64,000 nt of DNA from positions 121,970,499 to 122,034,498 of the forward strand of contig CM050446.2 of the NCBI GenBank assembly GCA_027563935.2, read 5' to 3'. The position numbers were made by a program, and so were the translations under genes. Below, piece after piece: positions 12,540 to 24,100 of the stretch; position 1 is the first letter of the stretch; every line of letters begins with the position of its first letter. The notes beneath the pieces were generated by a model. That model was not told where the DNA came from and ran no database searches. It saw only the letters and a list, made by a program, of their open reading frames with translations. Source of the stretch: Costus lasius (Eukaryota > Streptophyta > Magnoliopsida > Zingiberales > Costaceae).

Positions 12540-15500
12540 TCACCTGTGTTGGCATGGACACAAACTCAACAAAAGCAGTAGTAGGAGTTGGATTTTTTTT
12601 CTTTTTACCCTTCTTTCTAGCATACTCTTCTTTCTCTTCTCTTTTGGTCCTTTCTTAGACATCAGATTTTTTATAGTAATATTGTGTGGGGATATATAGT
12701 TGCTATCATCTTTGTCTTCTTCAACTATCTCTTCATTTTGCAATATCTCATCAACTTCTAATGTTAGTCCATCCAACACCTGTTCTATCTTTTCAAGTTC
12801 TTTTCTGGATAATAAACTCTTATTTCCAATGCTGAAAGCCTTCTGACAGATGCGAGTGTATATGGAGATCATGCTTTCCTATCCATCTGCAACTAAATTG
12901 GAATGACAAATAGTTGAATCATATCCGTTCCGTGCATATAAATACTCGTCCAAAATATGCATCACATTGTGAGCCGCAAACACTTTCAAGGAATGCATAT
13001 ATAGGATTCCACTGCATTCAAACTTCTTGCATGTGCAAGTAACAACTCCAGTTGATGGATTGTGTGTGACCACTTCATCTTTGCCTCCAGCTGGACTTAT
13101 GATGTAATTCACCTTTATCTCATCAGCACTTTTCAGCACAATACAACAATCTAATTGCACCAGAAACTTTTTCTCAAACTCTTTGTACATGGTAGTCGTG
13201 TATTGTCCAATGTCCACTTGCATGTTTCAGCATACGGAAATGAGAGGCTTGTCCAGCTGGAGTAGTGTTCCTAGACTTAAAATCTATCTTTGTCTCTTTC
13301 TCACGGAAGAAGCTAGTGGCTTTATCATATTGTTCCAAAAAATCAAACAAGGATAATTTTCTCTTAAAAGACTGTTTAAAGTGACAGTTCATGCTCTCAC
13401 TTCTTTGTGTTGTTGTCATATCTACACAGAAAGTCTCAGTTCGGTAACAAGCAGCCCATTTAGAACGCAATTTGTAGAAGTTTACCATCCAAACATGTTT
13501 ATGCAAATTATACTTATTCAATAGGTCATGCCATAACCTTTCAAAAGTTTCCACACTGCACTGCTCATAAATACAATGTCTGAAATCACAGGCAAATTAT
13601 GGGAAATTATGAAGGACTTGGGATAGATGTGTAGAGGCATTCTAGAAAATATGCCACACACAGAGTCAATGTGCGCTACTTAGCAAAACAATTTATATGG
13701 CTTTGGCAATAGCTGCAGACTGATCAGTAAAAAATAGTTCCAGACTGCTTCCCAGACATTGCTTGTAAAAATGTTGAGAATAACTAAGTAAATGATTCTG
13801 CTGACTCATCATACAATAGGGCAGCCCCAAAAATAATAGTCTGCTTGTGGTGATTCACCCCAACAATAGGAGCAAAGGGCATGTCATACTCGTTGGTTTG
13901 GACTGTAATATCAAAACAAATAACATCCCCAAAATAGGCATAGTCTGTAATAGCTTTACCACTTGCCCAAAAGAAATTTGCTATTTCTCTGGTTTCCTAA
14001 ATTTCTATCGCATAGAAAAAGGATGGATCAACAGCTCGCTTCTCCTGCAGGAAGTTCATAATACCTTGAGCTTCTTTATCATCCAATAATTTTCTTCTAC
14101 ATTTCTGGATATAGTTAACGTTATCTTCTCTTATGAAACCTACTTCATTATTGCTTATCCCTGACCGGAAAAAATCATAGATATTATGTGCTTTCATCCC
14201 GGCATCTGTTATTGTGTCAATTAGAGCTTGTTGAAATGATAAAATTTTTCTGTGAGATCTCAGCATGTAGACCTTATTTAGACTTGTCATTGTATGATTA
14301 TGGTTTAACTCAACTCTACTTAATGTCCAAACTTTATCGAGGTCAATCTTAAACTCCCACCGGGCCATGCAGTTTGTTCTTGTCTCTAGTTGTGGTTTTT
14401 TTGTGATATCTCCTTTAGGTACATTTCTGACCCCTTGCTTATTACAGGTAAACCTTTTCATTTTCAAACCGTCATCTTTTTTCCTATTAACCTGAAACTT
14501 CTTTATACTGAAACCTGAAAGTTCCCCTAAACAAGGGGAGGGCGAAACCCTAATTGGCGCATATGAAGGTTTTGATGCAGCGGAAGGGGTTTCTAGGATC
14601 TTTGCATTTTCTATGATCAACATAAATTGATTTCAAATATCAGAGAAGAAATCATACCGATGCCATTGTATGGATGGCGACTTGGAAGCAGAGAGTGAAG
14701 TCGCTCTCCTCCAGAGAAGACGCACACAAGATGTGATCGCCTACTCCCTTAGTGCTCCTTGTGCTAGCAAGGTTCTAAGGAGTCCTTGTCGTATGGAAGG
14801 GAAGAGAATCCTTTGCTTGGCGATTTCTTCCTTCTCCTTTTTCCGTCAACCTCTTCACCACACGAGAGAGAGCCTGTTGGCGACGAGAGAGGAGGAGAAG
14901 CGAGAGAGTAGAGAGTCTTTTGCGTGAACGTGAGTGATGGTCACGTATGTGATCATGCTTTCTAAAAATAGAAAGCCACTTACTCACATGCGATCATGGG
15001 TTTACCCCAATCGCAAACTCCTCTCCATTTGAACCACACGCTCACTCAATGAGCTGGTTCAATTTGGTTTGGTCCAAAGACCAATTAACCCAAGCGATAT
15101 GGTCTAGATCACAATTAAACCCTAAGGTTCCAGATCTAACCGTTGATCTCTTGATGCTGCTGATCTCACTGATCTAGCATCCATTCTCTCAATCGAAGCT
15201 TACCGATCTCAAGCCCTAATCAATCAAACATGATCAGACCAGATCTCACTTACAATCAGAGATTAAATCCCTTTAAACTGAACCCAGACAATTCAGTCCA
15301 TACGATCTGACTTAAGTAAGCCATATCATCAAATTGTGCGACCCTAAGGGTTTCCTTTAAATGTCGGTAACGATAACTCACGTTATCACGATCAGTGAGG
15401 GGTATCTAGCAACACATCACTGTCTCCCGATATAAAGAAAAGAGTCTTCCAAGACTACACCCAAACCACAGCACAAGTGTGAATCAACTCACTAGGCATA

Positions 15501-16503
15501 CATGATTCCTTTGCCACTGGATGTTCTTATTGGACAAGCGTGTCAAGCCTGTAACTCCAATATGATGAGCATGATTAGATCAGATGAACATAGTCACCTG
15601 GGTATGGCCATACACTTTCTCAATCATCTCATCCAGGGGGGCCCCTTTAGAACATCACACTCCAATTAAGGAGACGGCAATCCTTTATCTATCACTAGTG
15701 CCATAACCTGACTCAAGCTCACCATCCAAGATAGTCTATAACCATTATGTTTCAAATGATATTGAACTACCTCAAAACAATGACAATCATCATTTAGAAA
15801 CACAAGTGATCTCAAGTCAGAGGAAATGTGCCACTTGTTGCAATCAAGGATTATTCACATTGTGACAAGCAATTGAATATCCTAGTAGGGTCTGTCCAGT
15901 ACATCCAATGTACCCATGAGTCTACATCTTATTCCATGCTCGAAGCATCCTATAAGATTAGAACACATATTAGTCTCAATCATATCAAGGCTGTCTCATG
16001 TTCACCAAGATATCTCGACTAAGGACATTACAGCATGTCAGCCTAGCTGAACAGCTTTGAGACATTATTCAGAAGTATAATTATTGCAGCAGACAATGTA
16101 ACCAACTGAATAACAACCATTGCCTTTATAAACATAAGAGTTTATACATGATACTGTTACAATCCCAAGGCCTCAAACATTAGCCTTAAGGGCATACCCC
16201 AACAAAACCTACCCTTTTAGCATAATCATTATAAAATTTGTAGACGTCATCCTCACTACTAAAGGTCATACCAACCACGGGAATTGCAGATGAGCAGGAA
16301 GGTTGCACTTTATTAATATCTACTGCACCAAGGTCGTCTTCTTCTTGTACTACTGAAAAATGATTAATTTCCTCTAATCCCTCTTCCACATTAACATTTA
16401 GGGGATCATTTTTCGATTCAAGTTCAAGCTCTTGCTCAAGCTCTTCACTGAATGCCCACTCAATATCTTCACTGCATGCTTGCTCGATTTTTGTTTTATC
16501 CAT
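12540..16503 (-). pseudogene. E1 FAR1/MuDR-type transposase pseudogene
   Basis: The minus-strand gene starts at 16503 with an acidic N-terminus (MDKTKIEQACSEDIEWAF) and reaches the FAR1 DNA-binding domain (VGMTFSSEDDVYKFYNDYAK). A solo LTR then interrupts it at 16204-14516. It resumes at about 14510 (GFSIKKFQVNRKKDDG) through ETRTNCMARWEFKIDL and VELNHNHTMTS to DPSFFYAIE (14000). The catalytic part (13990-13560) is full of stops, but FFTDQSAAIAKAI is still readable near 13730. The C-terminal part follows: TFERLWHDLLNKYNLHKHVW and TTTQRSESMNCHFKQ (13554-13290), then a SWIM zinc finger with CTCKKFECSGILYMHSLKV near 13010-13060, in which the third metal ligand Cys is Tyr. It ends in a Lys-rich tail (12540-12872). 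The family cuts and pastes MULEs by binding their inverted repeats. Confidence 0.85.
14516..16204 (-). mobile_element. Copia-type solo LTR inside the E1 transposase
   Basis: A 1,689-bp segment starts TG and ends CA and is flanked by the exact 5-bp duplication AAACC (14511-14515 and 16205-16209). It interrupts the transposase between the FAR1-domain codons for VGF and SIKK. Read on the minus strand it begins TGTTGGGGTATGCCC. It shares the internal words GGGGTATCTAGCAACACATC (near 15397) with the copia LTRs at 30792 and 37790, so it is probably a relative. No internal retroelement sequence is present, hence a solo LTR. The element flanks match exactly, so the insertion is younger than many of the host element's own mutations. 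Confidence 0.88.
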
Positions 16504-16599
16504 GATGTCAAAAGTACTTGTTTATTTTCAATAACAGATTGGCAAATATAAAGAAATATGGACTATCTATATTCAGCCCTAATTTTATTAGAGTTGAAG

Positions 16600-17500
16600 T
16601 GTCTATATCCACAATGATGGACACCTTGCCCACGATGTGGATACCAAGGATGAACCCTAATTTCATCAGAAACAGGGTTAACGTGACTATATCCACGATA
16701 ATGGACACCCTGTCCACGATGTGGATACCAAGGCTGAACCCCAATTTCATAAGAAACAGGGTTAAAGTTCCAGGTGTCCACGATGATGGATACCAAGGAT
16801 GAACCCTAAATTCATCAGAAACAGGGCTAAATTGCTGGTATCCATGATAATGAACAATGTGTCCACGATGTGGATACCAAGGCTGAACCCTAAATTCATC
16901 AGAATTAGGCTTACATTGCTGGTGTCCACGATGATGGACACCGTGTCCATGATGTGGATACCAAGGTTGAACCCTAATTTCATCAAAAATAGGGTTACAT
17001 TGCTGGTGTCCATGATGATGGACACCGTGTCCACGATGTGGATACGAAAGCTGAACTATATATTCAGCCCTAATTTTATCATAAACAGTGTTAAGATTGC
17101 TGATATCCACGATGATGGACACCTTGTTCACGATGTGAATACCAAGGTTGAACCTTAATTTCATTAGAAACAGGGTTAAAGTGTCTGTATCCATGATGAT
17201 GGACACCCTGTCCACGATGTGGATACCAAGGCTAAACCCTAGTTTCCTCAGAAATAGGGCTATATTACTGGTATCCACGATGATGGACAGCGTGTCCACG
17301 ATATGGATACCAAGGCTGAACCCTAATTTCAGCAGAAACAGGGTTAAAGTGCCTGTATCCATGATGATGGACACCTTGTCCACGATGTGGATACCAAGGT
17401 TGAACCCTAATTTCATCAGAAACAGGGTTAAAGTGCCTGTATCCACGATGTGGATACCAAGGTTGAATCCTAATTTCATCAGAAATAGGGTCCACAGTAA
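16600..17500 (-). repeat. 84-bp minisatellite, right array of E1 (inverted)
   Basis: About ten units related to the 7440-8275 array but in the opposite orientation (TATCCACGATGATGGACACC, GTCCACGATGTGGATACCAA, TGAACCCTAATTTCATCAGA). Together the two arrays act as an inward extension of the terminal inverted repeats. This array lies between the right inverted repeat and the transposase start codon at 16503. Open frames on both strands are by-products of the period and are not annotated as genes. Confidence 0.9.
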
Positions 17501-17511
17501 GGAAAGACTAT

Positions 17512-17927
17512 GGCTCCGTTTGGCCTAGTTTCTGCTTCTAGCTTTTGCTAGTTGAAGAAGTGCTGGCTGAAGAAGTTTAAGAGTGTTTGGATGCATAGCT
17601 TATGGCTAGGTTATTCTATTTATAATAAATAAGTTTTTATTAAAAAAATTATTAAGATAAAAATTATATGATTAAATTTATAGTTAACTATAATTAAAAT
17701 ATTTATTAAAAATATTATAAGTTGTACTATTAAAAAATTATTATTACATATAAGGGTTATTGAGCATAAGTAGGTGGAAGGCCAGAGAAGCAGCTTCACC
17801 CTTACTTCTCAGAGAAACAGCTATTTGTGGGTTGGAACAGAGAAGCTAAAGGGCCAAACACCTCAGGTTCTTGATTTTTGCTTGTCGCAGCACCATAAGC
17901 AGCCCAAAAGCTAGGCCAAACGGGGCC
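17512..17927. mobile_element. MITE, probably Tourist/PIF-Harbinger type, inside E1
   Basis: A 416-bp AT-rich segment with inverted ends: GGCTCCGTTTGGCCTAG at the left and CTAGGCCAAACGGGGCC at the right. The flanking word is TAT (17509-17511 and 17928-17930). Subterminal copies of AGCTTTTGCTAG/CCAAAAGCTAGG extend the inverted match. The short 3-bp duplication points to PIF/Harbinger rather than hAT. Confidence 0.75.
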
Positions 17928-18179
17928 TATGACTTTGGTTTGGTCATCCATGATAGCTTAAGCTTTATCCACAATAAAAATATAACACGGTATATGAGTT
18001 TGGCCATACCACTATATAATTTCTTCGATATTAACTTAGAATATCTTCTTAATAGACTACACCCTTTGGCTTCAACTGCAAAATGGAAAGGAGACGTGGT
18101 TAACTTTTTGTAACCAACTAACGAAGAGCTGCACATAAGTCATCAACCTGTTACCTGCTATGACGCAATGAAGAAGAAT

Positions 18180-18516
18180 GCCCTCATTGTAGATGAAAGA
18201 CGAGCTAGGGTTCAGGGCGTCGGACGAGAGGTCAGCGTCGGCGGGAAAATTTTTCGCAGGTTCTTTCGTGAGGAGGGGCGAGAGAGGGATCTAATCACGT
18301 CGACAGTGGCGTGGGAGAGAGAGAGCGCGCAGGCGAGGGTTAATGCATTCGAAAAAGTAACCCAGATTAGCTGTAGCGCCGGGTAACAGAACGTTAACGG
18401 GAATGGGAAGGCATTGAGATTCGTGCGATCTGACGTGCTTTAAGATTCGTTTCTCGAATCGTAGGGGGCTGTACTCACGTATCTTGAGCAGTCCCCTTGC
18501 TCAAAATTTTTTTTTC
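18180..18516 (-). repeat. E1 right terminal inverted repeat
   Basis: Reverse complement of the left repeat, ending in a poly-T run and TTTTTC at 18516. The 17931-18180 stretch just inside holds no gene that I recognise. Confidence 0.85.
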
Positions 18517-18525
18517 GTAAAGATA

Positions 18526-18572
18526 AATCACTCAATCTGAGAGATAATAAAGGAGCTGAAGATGATAGAGCC
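18526..18572. other. 47-bp island of non-element DNA between E1 and E2
   Basis: The only bases between the right TSD of E1 and the first CCAAATTCC word at the E2 border. They are probably a remnant of the original pinin-LEA_2 intergenic region. Confidence 0.55.
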
Positions 18573-18581
18573 CCAAATTCC
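18573..18581. repeat. CCAAATTCC border word 1 (left of E2)
   Basis: Exact 9-mer CCAAATTCC directly before the E2 terminus GGCTGCGTTTTTGCGG. It is the first of five direct copies. Confidence 0.8.
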
Positions 18582-19165
18582 GGCTGCGTTTTTGCGGCGG
18601 AGGAGTGGTGCAGGATTCAAAGCACAAATCTTGAAGCCCGATTCGCTCGAATCTTCAAGCTTTGTTTAGTTAAGCGCGGCGTTATACGATCCCCTCTCCT
18701 TGTTATACGAAAACCCGATATATTGGCGGACTGTTATAGCAGTCCATTACGAACTAATTAACCAGGGTTAACTCCGAAAATTTTCGCATCCCGCCCAACC
18801 CAACCCGCCCTTTCTCTTTACTCTCCTAATCTATTCCCTAACCCTAACTTTGTTGCTATGACGAAAGTTGTCGCCCGATCTTCTCCGACGACCTCCGACT
18901 CTGTGTTTACGACCTCCGACTCCTCCGAGTTCCTGCTCGGGTCGACCCCTAACTTTGTGTTTTTTGTGCAGTCGACCTCTGACGTCCTGCGACGAACTCC
19001 GACGACCTTCGATGACCTCCGCAAACATCCCATTGTAGTGCGACGACCTCGGCAAACGTCCCATTGTTGCTTGACGGCCTGCGACGGTATACAACTTGTT
19101 CTTGTTTGGGCTAGGGTTCCTCCGACGACTCCAATCTTCCTTTCAGGTATAATGTTGGAATTTGT
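18582..19165 (+). repeat. E2 left terminal inverted repeat
   Basis: It matches the reverse complement of about 25911-26591. It includes the TTAACCAGGGTTAACTCCGAAAATT segment and a region rich in CTCCGACGACC triplets (18880-19070). It ends with a splice-donor-like TTTCAG/GTATAATG at 19147/19148, giving the transposase a leader intron. Unlike the right repeat it lacks the ATGGCGAGC exon start and a 24-28 bp terminal hairpin segment. Confidence 0.85.
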
Positions 19166-19261
19166 CATCTTAATACGTTAAAATTTTTGTATGAATTTCA
19201 TACTTTACATGACTCAAATATGTGTTTATCCTGTATATTAAAAGACAGCACCCCATTATGG

Positions 19262-19740
19262 CATAATATGACCCTTCATTTCGTATAACACTGCACCGCA
19301 CAGACATGGTATAATAGCATCCCAGACACGGTATAACACTTTACAGACATGGTATAACACTACACATACATGGTATAACAAGAACTAAATTTCGTATAAC
19401 ACTTGACAGACATGGTATAACACTGCACATACATGGTATGACAAGACCTAAATTTCGTATAACACCGCATAGACATAGTATAATACTTCACAGACATGGT
19501 ATAACACTGGACATACATGGTATAACAAGACCTAGATTTCGTATAACATTGCACAGACATGGTATAACACTTCACAGACATGGTATAACACTACACATAC
19601 ATAGTATAACAAGACCTAAATTTCATTTACTACTGCATAGACATGGTATAACACTTTAGACATGGTATAACAGCATCCCATTTTGGTAAAATAGCCTCTT
19701 AACGTAGTATAACAGCATCACTACAACGTATAACTTGTCA
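19262..19740 (+). repeat. 21-bp TATAAC array, left of E2 transposase
   Basis: Around 20 units of consensus GGTATAACACTGCACAGACAT and variants (for example CGTATAACA, AAGACCTAAATTT). The array sits between the left inverted repeat and the transposase ATG. Confidence 0.88.
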
Positions 19741-19775
19741 AAGTTTTTGTCATTTATTGAATCGTAGAATTTGAG

Positions 19776-22401
19776 ATGGAGAAAGATAAGAAGGCGACTT
19801 GTTATGAGATATTGGGGTGGTCATCGTCAGATGACGAAGGGTTTGTATTACCAAACAGCGAAGGGGACGAAGATATATTAGGAACATCTGGAATGACACA
19901 AATTGGTATGGAATGTATGGAACATGTCAAATCAGAAGCTAAATCCCAAGTCCCTACAGTCGGTATGACATTTACTAGTGATGATGCAGCATACAAGTTT
20001 TATAATGAGTGTGCTAGAGTAATGGGGTTCAGTATAAAGAAATCTCATCTTGAACGTCGAAAGGATGGTAGCATGAAACAGCGTACATATTGTTGTAGCA
20101 AACAAGGGATGAGAGAAGTTGAGGGATGAGAGAAGTTGACCGTAGACGTACTGCTAAAAAACCACATGCAGAGACCCGCAGAAACTGCATGGCTCGGTTA
20201 GAGTTCAAGGTTGACAAGAATGAATTATACACATTGTCGAAAGTTGAATTAAACCATAATCATCCCATGACAAGTCCAAATAAGGTGCACATGTTTAGAT
20301 CTAATAGGAAAATATTGTCATATCAACGTGCACTTATACACCAGATGACAGAGTCGGGTATGAAGGCCCATCATATATATAATTATTTGAGTCTGGTGGA
20401 GGCAATAATGAGGTTGGTTTCATAAGAGAAGATAATAGCAACTATATTCAAAGAAGTAGAAGAAAAGCTTTGGATGGCAAAGAAAATAAGGGTATTCTTA
20501 GGTACCTTAAGGAAAGATTGGCGAATGATCCTTCCTTTTTTTTATGCTATTGAAGCTTGCGACAAATCAGGGGAGATGAAGAATTTTTTTTGGGTTGATG
20601 GCCAATCTATAATAGATTATGCATATTTTGGAGATGTAGTCTGTTTCGATACAACTTTCCAAACAAATGAATACAATATGCCGTTTGCACCAATCGTGGG
20701 TTTGAATCACCACAAACAGGCTATTATATTAGGAGCTGCATTACTATATGATGAGTCTACTGAATCATTCATTTGGTTGTTTGAGACTTTTTTGGAAGCC
20801 ATGCATGGTAAGCATCCAGTTACTATTTTCACGGATTAATCAGCTGCGATAGCTAGAGCAATACAGACGATGCTGCCAAATACAGCACATCGGCTATGTT
20901 TATGGCATATATTTCAAAATGCAGCATTACATCTATCTCACGTGATTCATAATAACAGTATATTTGCAAGAGATTTTAAACATTGCATATATGAGCGGTG
21001 CACAGTTGATACTTTTGAGAGGCTATGGTAGGATCTTTTACTTAAGTATAATCTGATTGAACATCTGTGGTTGGTAAATATGTGGAAACTACGGTCTAAG
21101 TGGGCTGAATGCTATCGAATAGAGACTTTTTCGGCTGATATGACCACAACCCAACACAGTGAAAGTATGAACCACCATTTTAAAATGTTTTTTAAAAAGA
21201 AATTGGGTTTATTTGAATTTTTAGAACAATATGACAAGACACTTAGCTTCTTCCGAGAAAAGGAAATAAAGGCTGGTTTCAAGTCTCGAAATAGTACATC
21301 AGCCACTGTAGTTGGAAACATGTGTAAAGAAGCAGCCCTCAACTACACTAGGGTCATGTATAACGAGTTTGAGGCATGCTATAGGAGTAGTGTAGATTGC
21401 CTTATGTTCTACATTTGGGCCGAACCACAAGGTATTACATATAAGGTAACCAACGCAGCTTGTGGTAGAGATGAAATGGTCATTTTCAGCCATTCTCCTG
21501 TCCAAGTTACTTGCACATGTAAAATGTTTGAGAGCAATGGGATCTTGTGTATGCATGCATTAAAGGTTTTGGCATCGAGCAATGTGATTTCTATACCGAA
21601 GTAGTACATACTTAAAAGATGGACAAAGTACGCTAGGGAGGGTGATGTATCCATTATCTGTCCGCAGAGCTTTGATTCTTCTGGGAAAGAAAGTTTGAGG
21701 TCTATTTATAATCGAGTATGTCAAAACCATTACTATATAGCGACCATGAGTTTGCAGTCCAAGACAACACTAGAATACATAGAAAATACAATGAATCAAT
21801 TACGTATAAATGTTGAGGATATATTGCGCACTAACAATAAAGGTATTGAGGCAAATGATGCTGACAGTGGATCAGAACCTAATACATGTCAAACCATCTC
21901 CAGTGAAAAAGGGGCGGAAAGAGAAACGTAAGAAAGGAGTGCTGGAGCGAAGACATAAAAAAAGCACTACCACATCCAAAGGATTCAATTCTAATCCACC
22001 TACTGATGCCCAAATGCCACGCATGACAGGGCCATCTATGGGTGAATGGACAAGCACACAGGTATGACTGACAAAATGCAGTGTTTTTAATTTTGAAGGA
22101 CATACTTACAAGTTATATTTATAGCAGGTGACCACGTTCCACCAATCTATGCCAACAGCCTCCCCATTCTACTCTTACACAGCTTTAATGGTGGGAGCAT
22201 CTACTTTTCATGGAAGTTGTGTATTTATAATTTTTCTGCACTTGCAAAGTTTGATTATGTTATCTGACCTATTGCACTATATTATGACAGTACTCAGATG
22301 AGGTATCCCAAGCAGTGCCATCGCAGATTGGTTCTCAGGAAGAAGCTACAAATTTTTCTCTGAATATGTGTAATACGTCTCAGCCAACAAATGAAAAATG
22401 A
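19776..22401 (+). pseudogene. E2 FAR1/MuDR-type transposase pseudogene
   Basis: It starts MEKDKKATCYEILGW (19776) and shows the FAR1 domain (VGMTFTSDDAAYKFYNECAR). A 17-bp tandem duplication (20106-20122 and 20123-20139) breaks the frame, which continues from 20126 (TRRNCMARLEFKV, VELNHNHPMTS). There are further one-base shifts near 20395 and in the T-run near 20540. The MULE catalytic domain is otherwise readable: FFYAIEACDKSGEMKNFFW, VVCFDTTFQTNEYNMPFAP (first Asp), VTIFTD (second Asp; stop TAA at 20837), HRLCLWHIFQNA, and TFERLW followed by a stop at 21028. The SWIM finger CTCKMFESNGILCMHALKV (21500-21570) has all its Cys and His; a stop follows at 21602. C-terminal exons run 21695-22062, 22129-22188 and 22290-22401. 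It is the best preserved transposase here but has at least six lesions. Confidence 0.87.
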
Positions 22402-22654
22402 TTTGTTATATACTAAGGAGATGAGAGGCTACTATCCCACCATTTTGATTGATTATGTAACCGTTTGTGAGGAATTGTGTATGGTAGCATTGTTTTTATG
22501 TACTTTTAATCTTACATTGTATATCAAGTTGAGGTCGTCAAACAATGTGTTATTTGCATTGGACAATGTCTTAAAAGTTGAGTTCGTGATGACTGATAGG
22601 AAACTGCAACACGTAGGTGGTTTGACATGTGTTATTTGCATTGGACAATGTCTT

Positions 22655-23240
22655 AAATTCGTATAACAGTGCACAGAGTTGGTACAACATGACCAGAATT
22701 TCGTATAACACTGAAGAGACATGGTATAACACTACACAACGTGGTATAACAAGACCAGAATTTCGTATAACACTGCACAGATATGGTATAACAAGACCAG
22801 AATTTCGTATAACACTAAAGAGACATGGTATAACACTGCACAACATAGTATAACAAGACCAGAATTTCGCATAACACTAAAGAGACATGGTATGACACTG
22901 CACAACATGGTATAACAAGACCAGAATTTTGTATAACACTAAAGAGACATAGTATAACACTGCACAACATGGTATAACAAGACCAGAATTTCGTATAACA
23001 CTGAAGAGACATGGTATAACACTGCATAGACATGGTATAACAAGACCAGAATTTTGTATAACACTAAAGAGACATGGTATAACACTGCACAATATGGTAT
23101 AACAAGACCAGAATTTCGTATAACACTGAAGAGACATGGTATAATCCTGCACAGACATGGTATAACATGACCTCTATTTCGTATAACACTGAAGAGACAT
23201 GGTATAACACTACACAACATTGCATATTATACCAAGAACA
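22655..23240. repeat. 21-bp TATAAC array between the E2 genes
   Basis: About 25 units such as GGTATAACAAGACCAGAATT and CGTATAACACTGAAGAGACAT, arranged as alternating variants. It separates the 3' ends of the convergent transposase and protease pseudogenes. Confidence 0.88.
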
Positions 23241-23819
23241 TGGTATAACAAGACCGACGTTTACATATATTGCATATACATGAGTATGAATGTACAGTGT
23301 CTTTTAATATACAGCCAGTAACTTTCCTTTGAATAGTTCTAAACTAACCAGGGCCCTCAATCTTGGCATGTCTTGACATGTGAAATCAAACGGTACCCCT
23401 CTAGATATGTAGTCCATAAATTTGAGGACAAATACCCCACAGTCTACACTCTCGCCATCTTGTTGCGGGCAGACCCCCCATTTCAATGGCCAGGAAGCAA
23501 TTTCCTTCTTTCCACCAGATTGGAAGGAGAGATGAAACTGCAGTATCTCAAGCTGTTTAACAGAACAATGCACAAAATAATTTCAGCATCCTTCTCAGCA
23601 GCTAAAACCGGCCACCTCCAAGCTAAAACCGGCCTTGATGCTGCAAATCTCAGTATCCTTCTCAGCAGCTTCATCTTTAAGCAAGTATTTTTCATTCTCT
23701 AGTTGAATGATTTCATTCTTCAATTTATTAATTTCCTCTATAACTATACACAATTCCGATTTCAAGTTCAAAATTTCTTCATGGCTCTACACACAAAATT
23801 AACACAAAACCGTCAGTAT

Positions 23820-24100
23820 CGTATAACACATGATCTAACAGCAGTATGAATATAATGAGATGCTGTTATACTAAGTTTCAGTCATGTTATACCAAGTTTC
23901 GGCCATGTTATACCAAGTTCAGAAGGCTATTATACTAAGTTTCAGTCATGTTATACCAAGTTTCGGCCATGTTATACCAAGTTCAGAAGGCTGTTATACT
24001 AAGTTTCAGTCATGTTATACCAAGTTCAAAAGGCTGTTATACTAAGTTTCAGTCATGTTATACCAAGTTTCGGCCATGTTATACCAAGTTCAGAAAGCAT
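23820..24100. repeat. 21-bp TATAAC-type array in an intron of the E2 protease gene
   Basis: Units like ATGTTATACCAAGTTTCGGCC and AGGCTGTTATACTAAGTTTCA alternate between the coiled-coil exon and the acidic exon. The same intron of the E3 minus-strand copy has a matching array (56165-56470). Confidence 0.82.

Larger units (their letters stand above)
6584..18516. mobile_element. MULE E1, full length with decayed genes
   Basis: An 11.9-kb element bounded by long inverted repeats of about 340-380 bp that both start with GAAAAAAAAATTT and read on through TTGAGCAAGGGG and TACGATTCGAGAAAC. The flanking 9-mers are GTAAACATG (6575-6583) and GTAAAGATA (18517-18525), 7 of 9 identical, as expected for an old 9-bp Mutator TSD. 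From left to right it holds an 84-bp minisatellite, a plus-strand DUF1985-coil-Ulp1 pseudogene, a 20-bp minisatellite, a minus-strand FAR1/MuDR transposase pseudogene split by a solo LTR, a second 84-bp minisatellite in inverted orientation, a MITE, and the right inverted repeat. Numerous stops and frameshifts show it is no longer autonomous. Confidence 0.85.
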
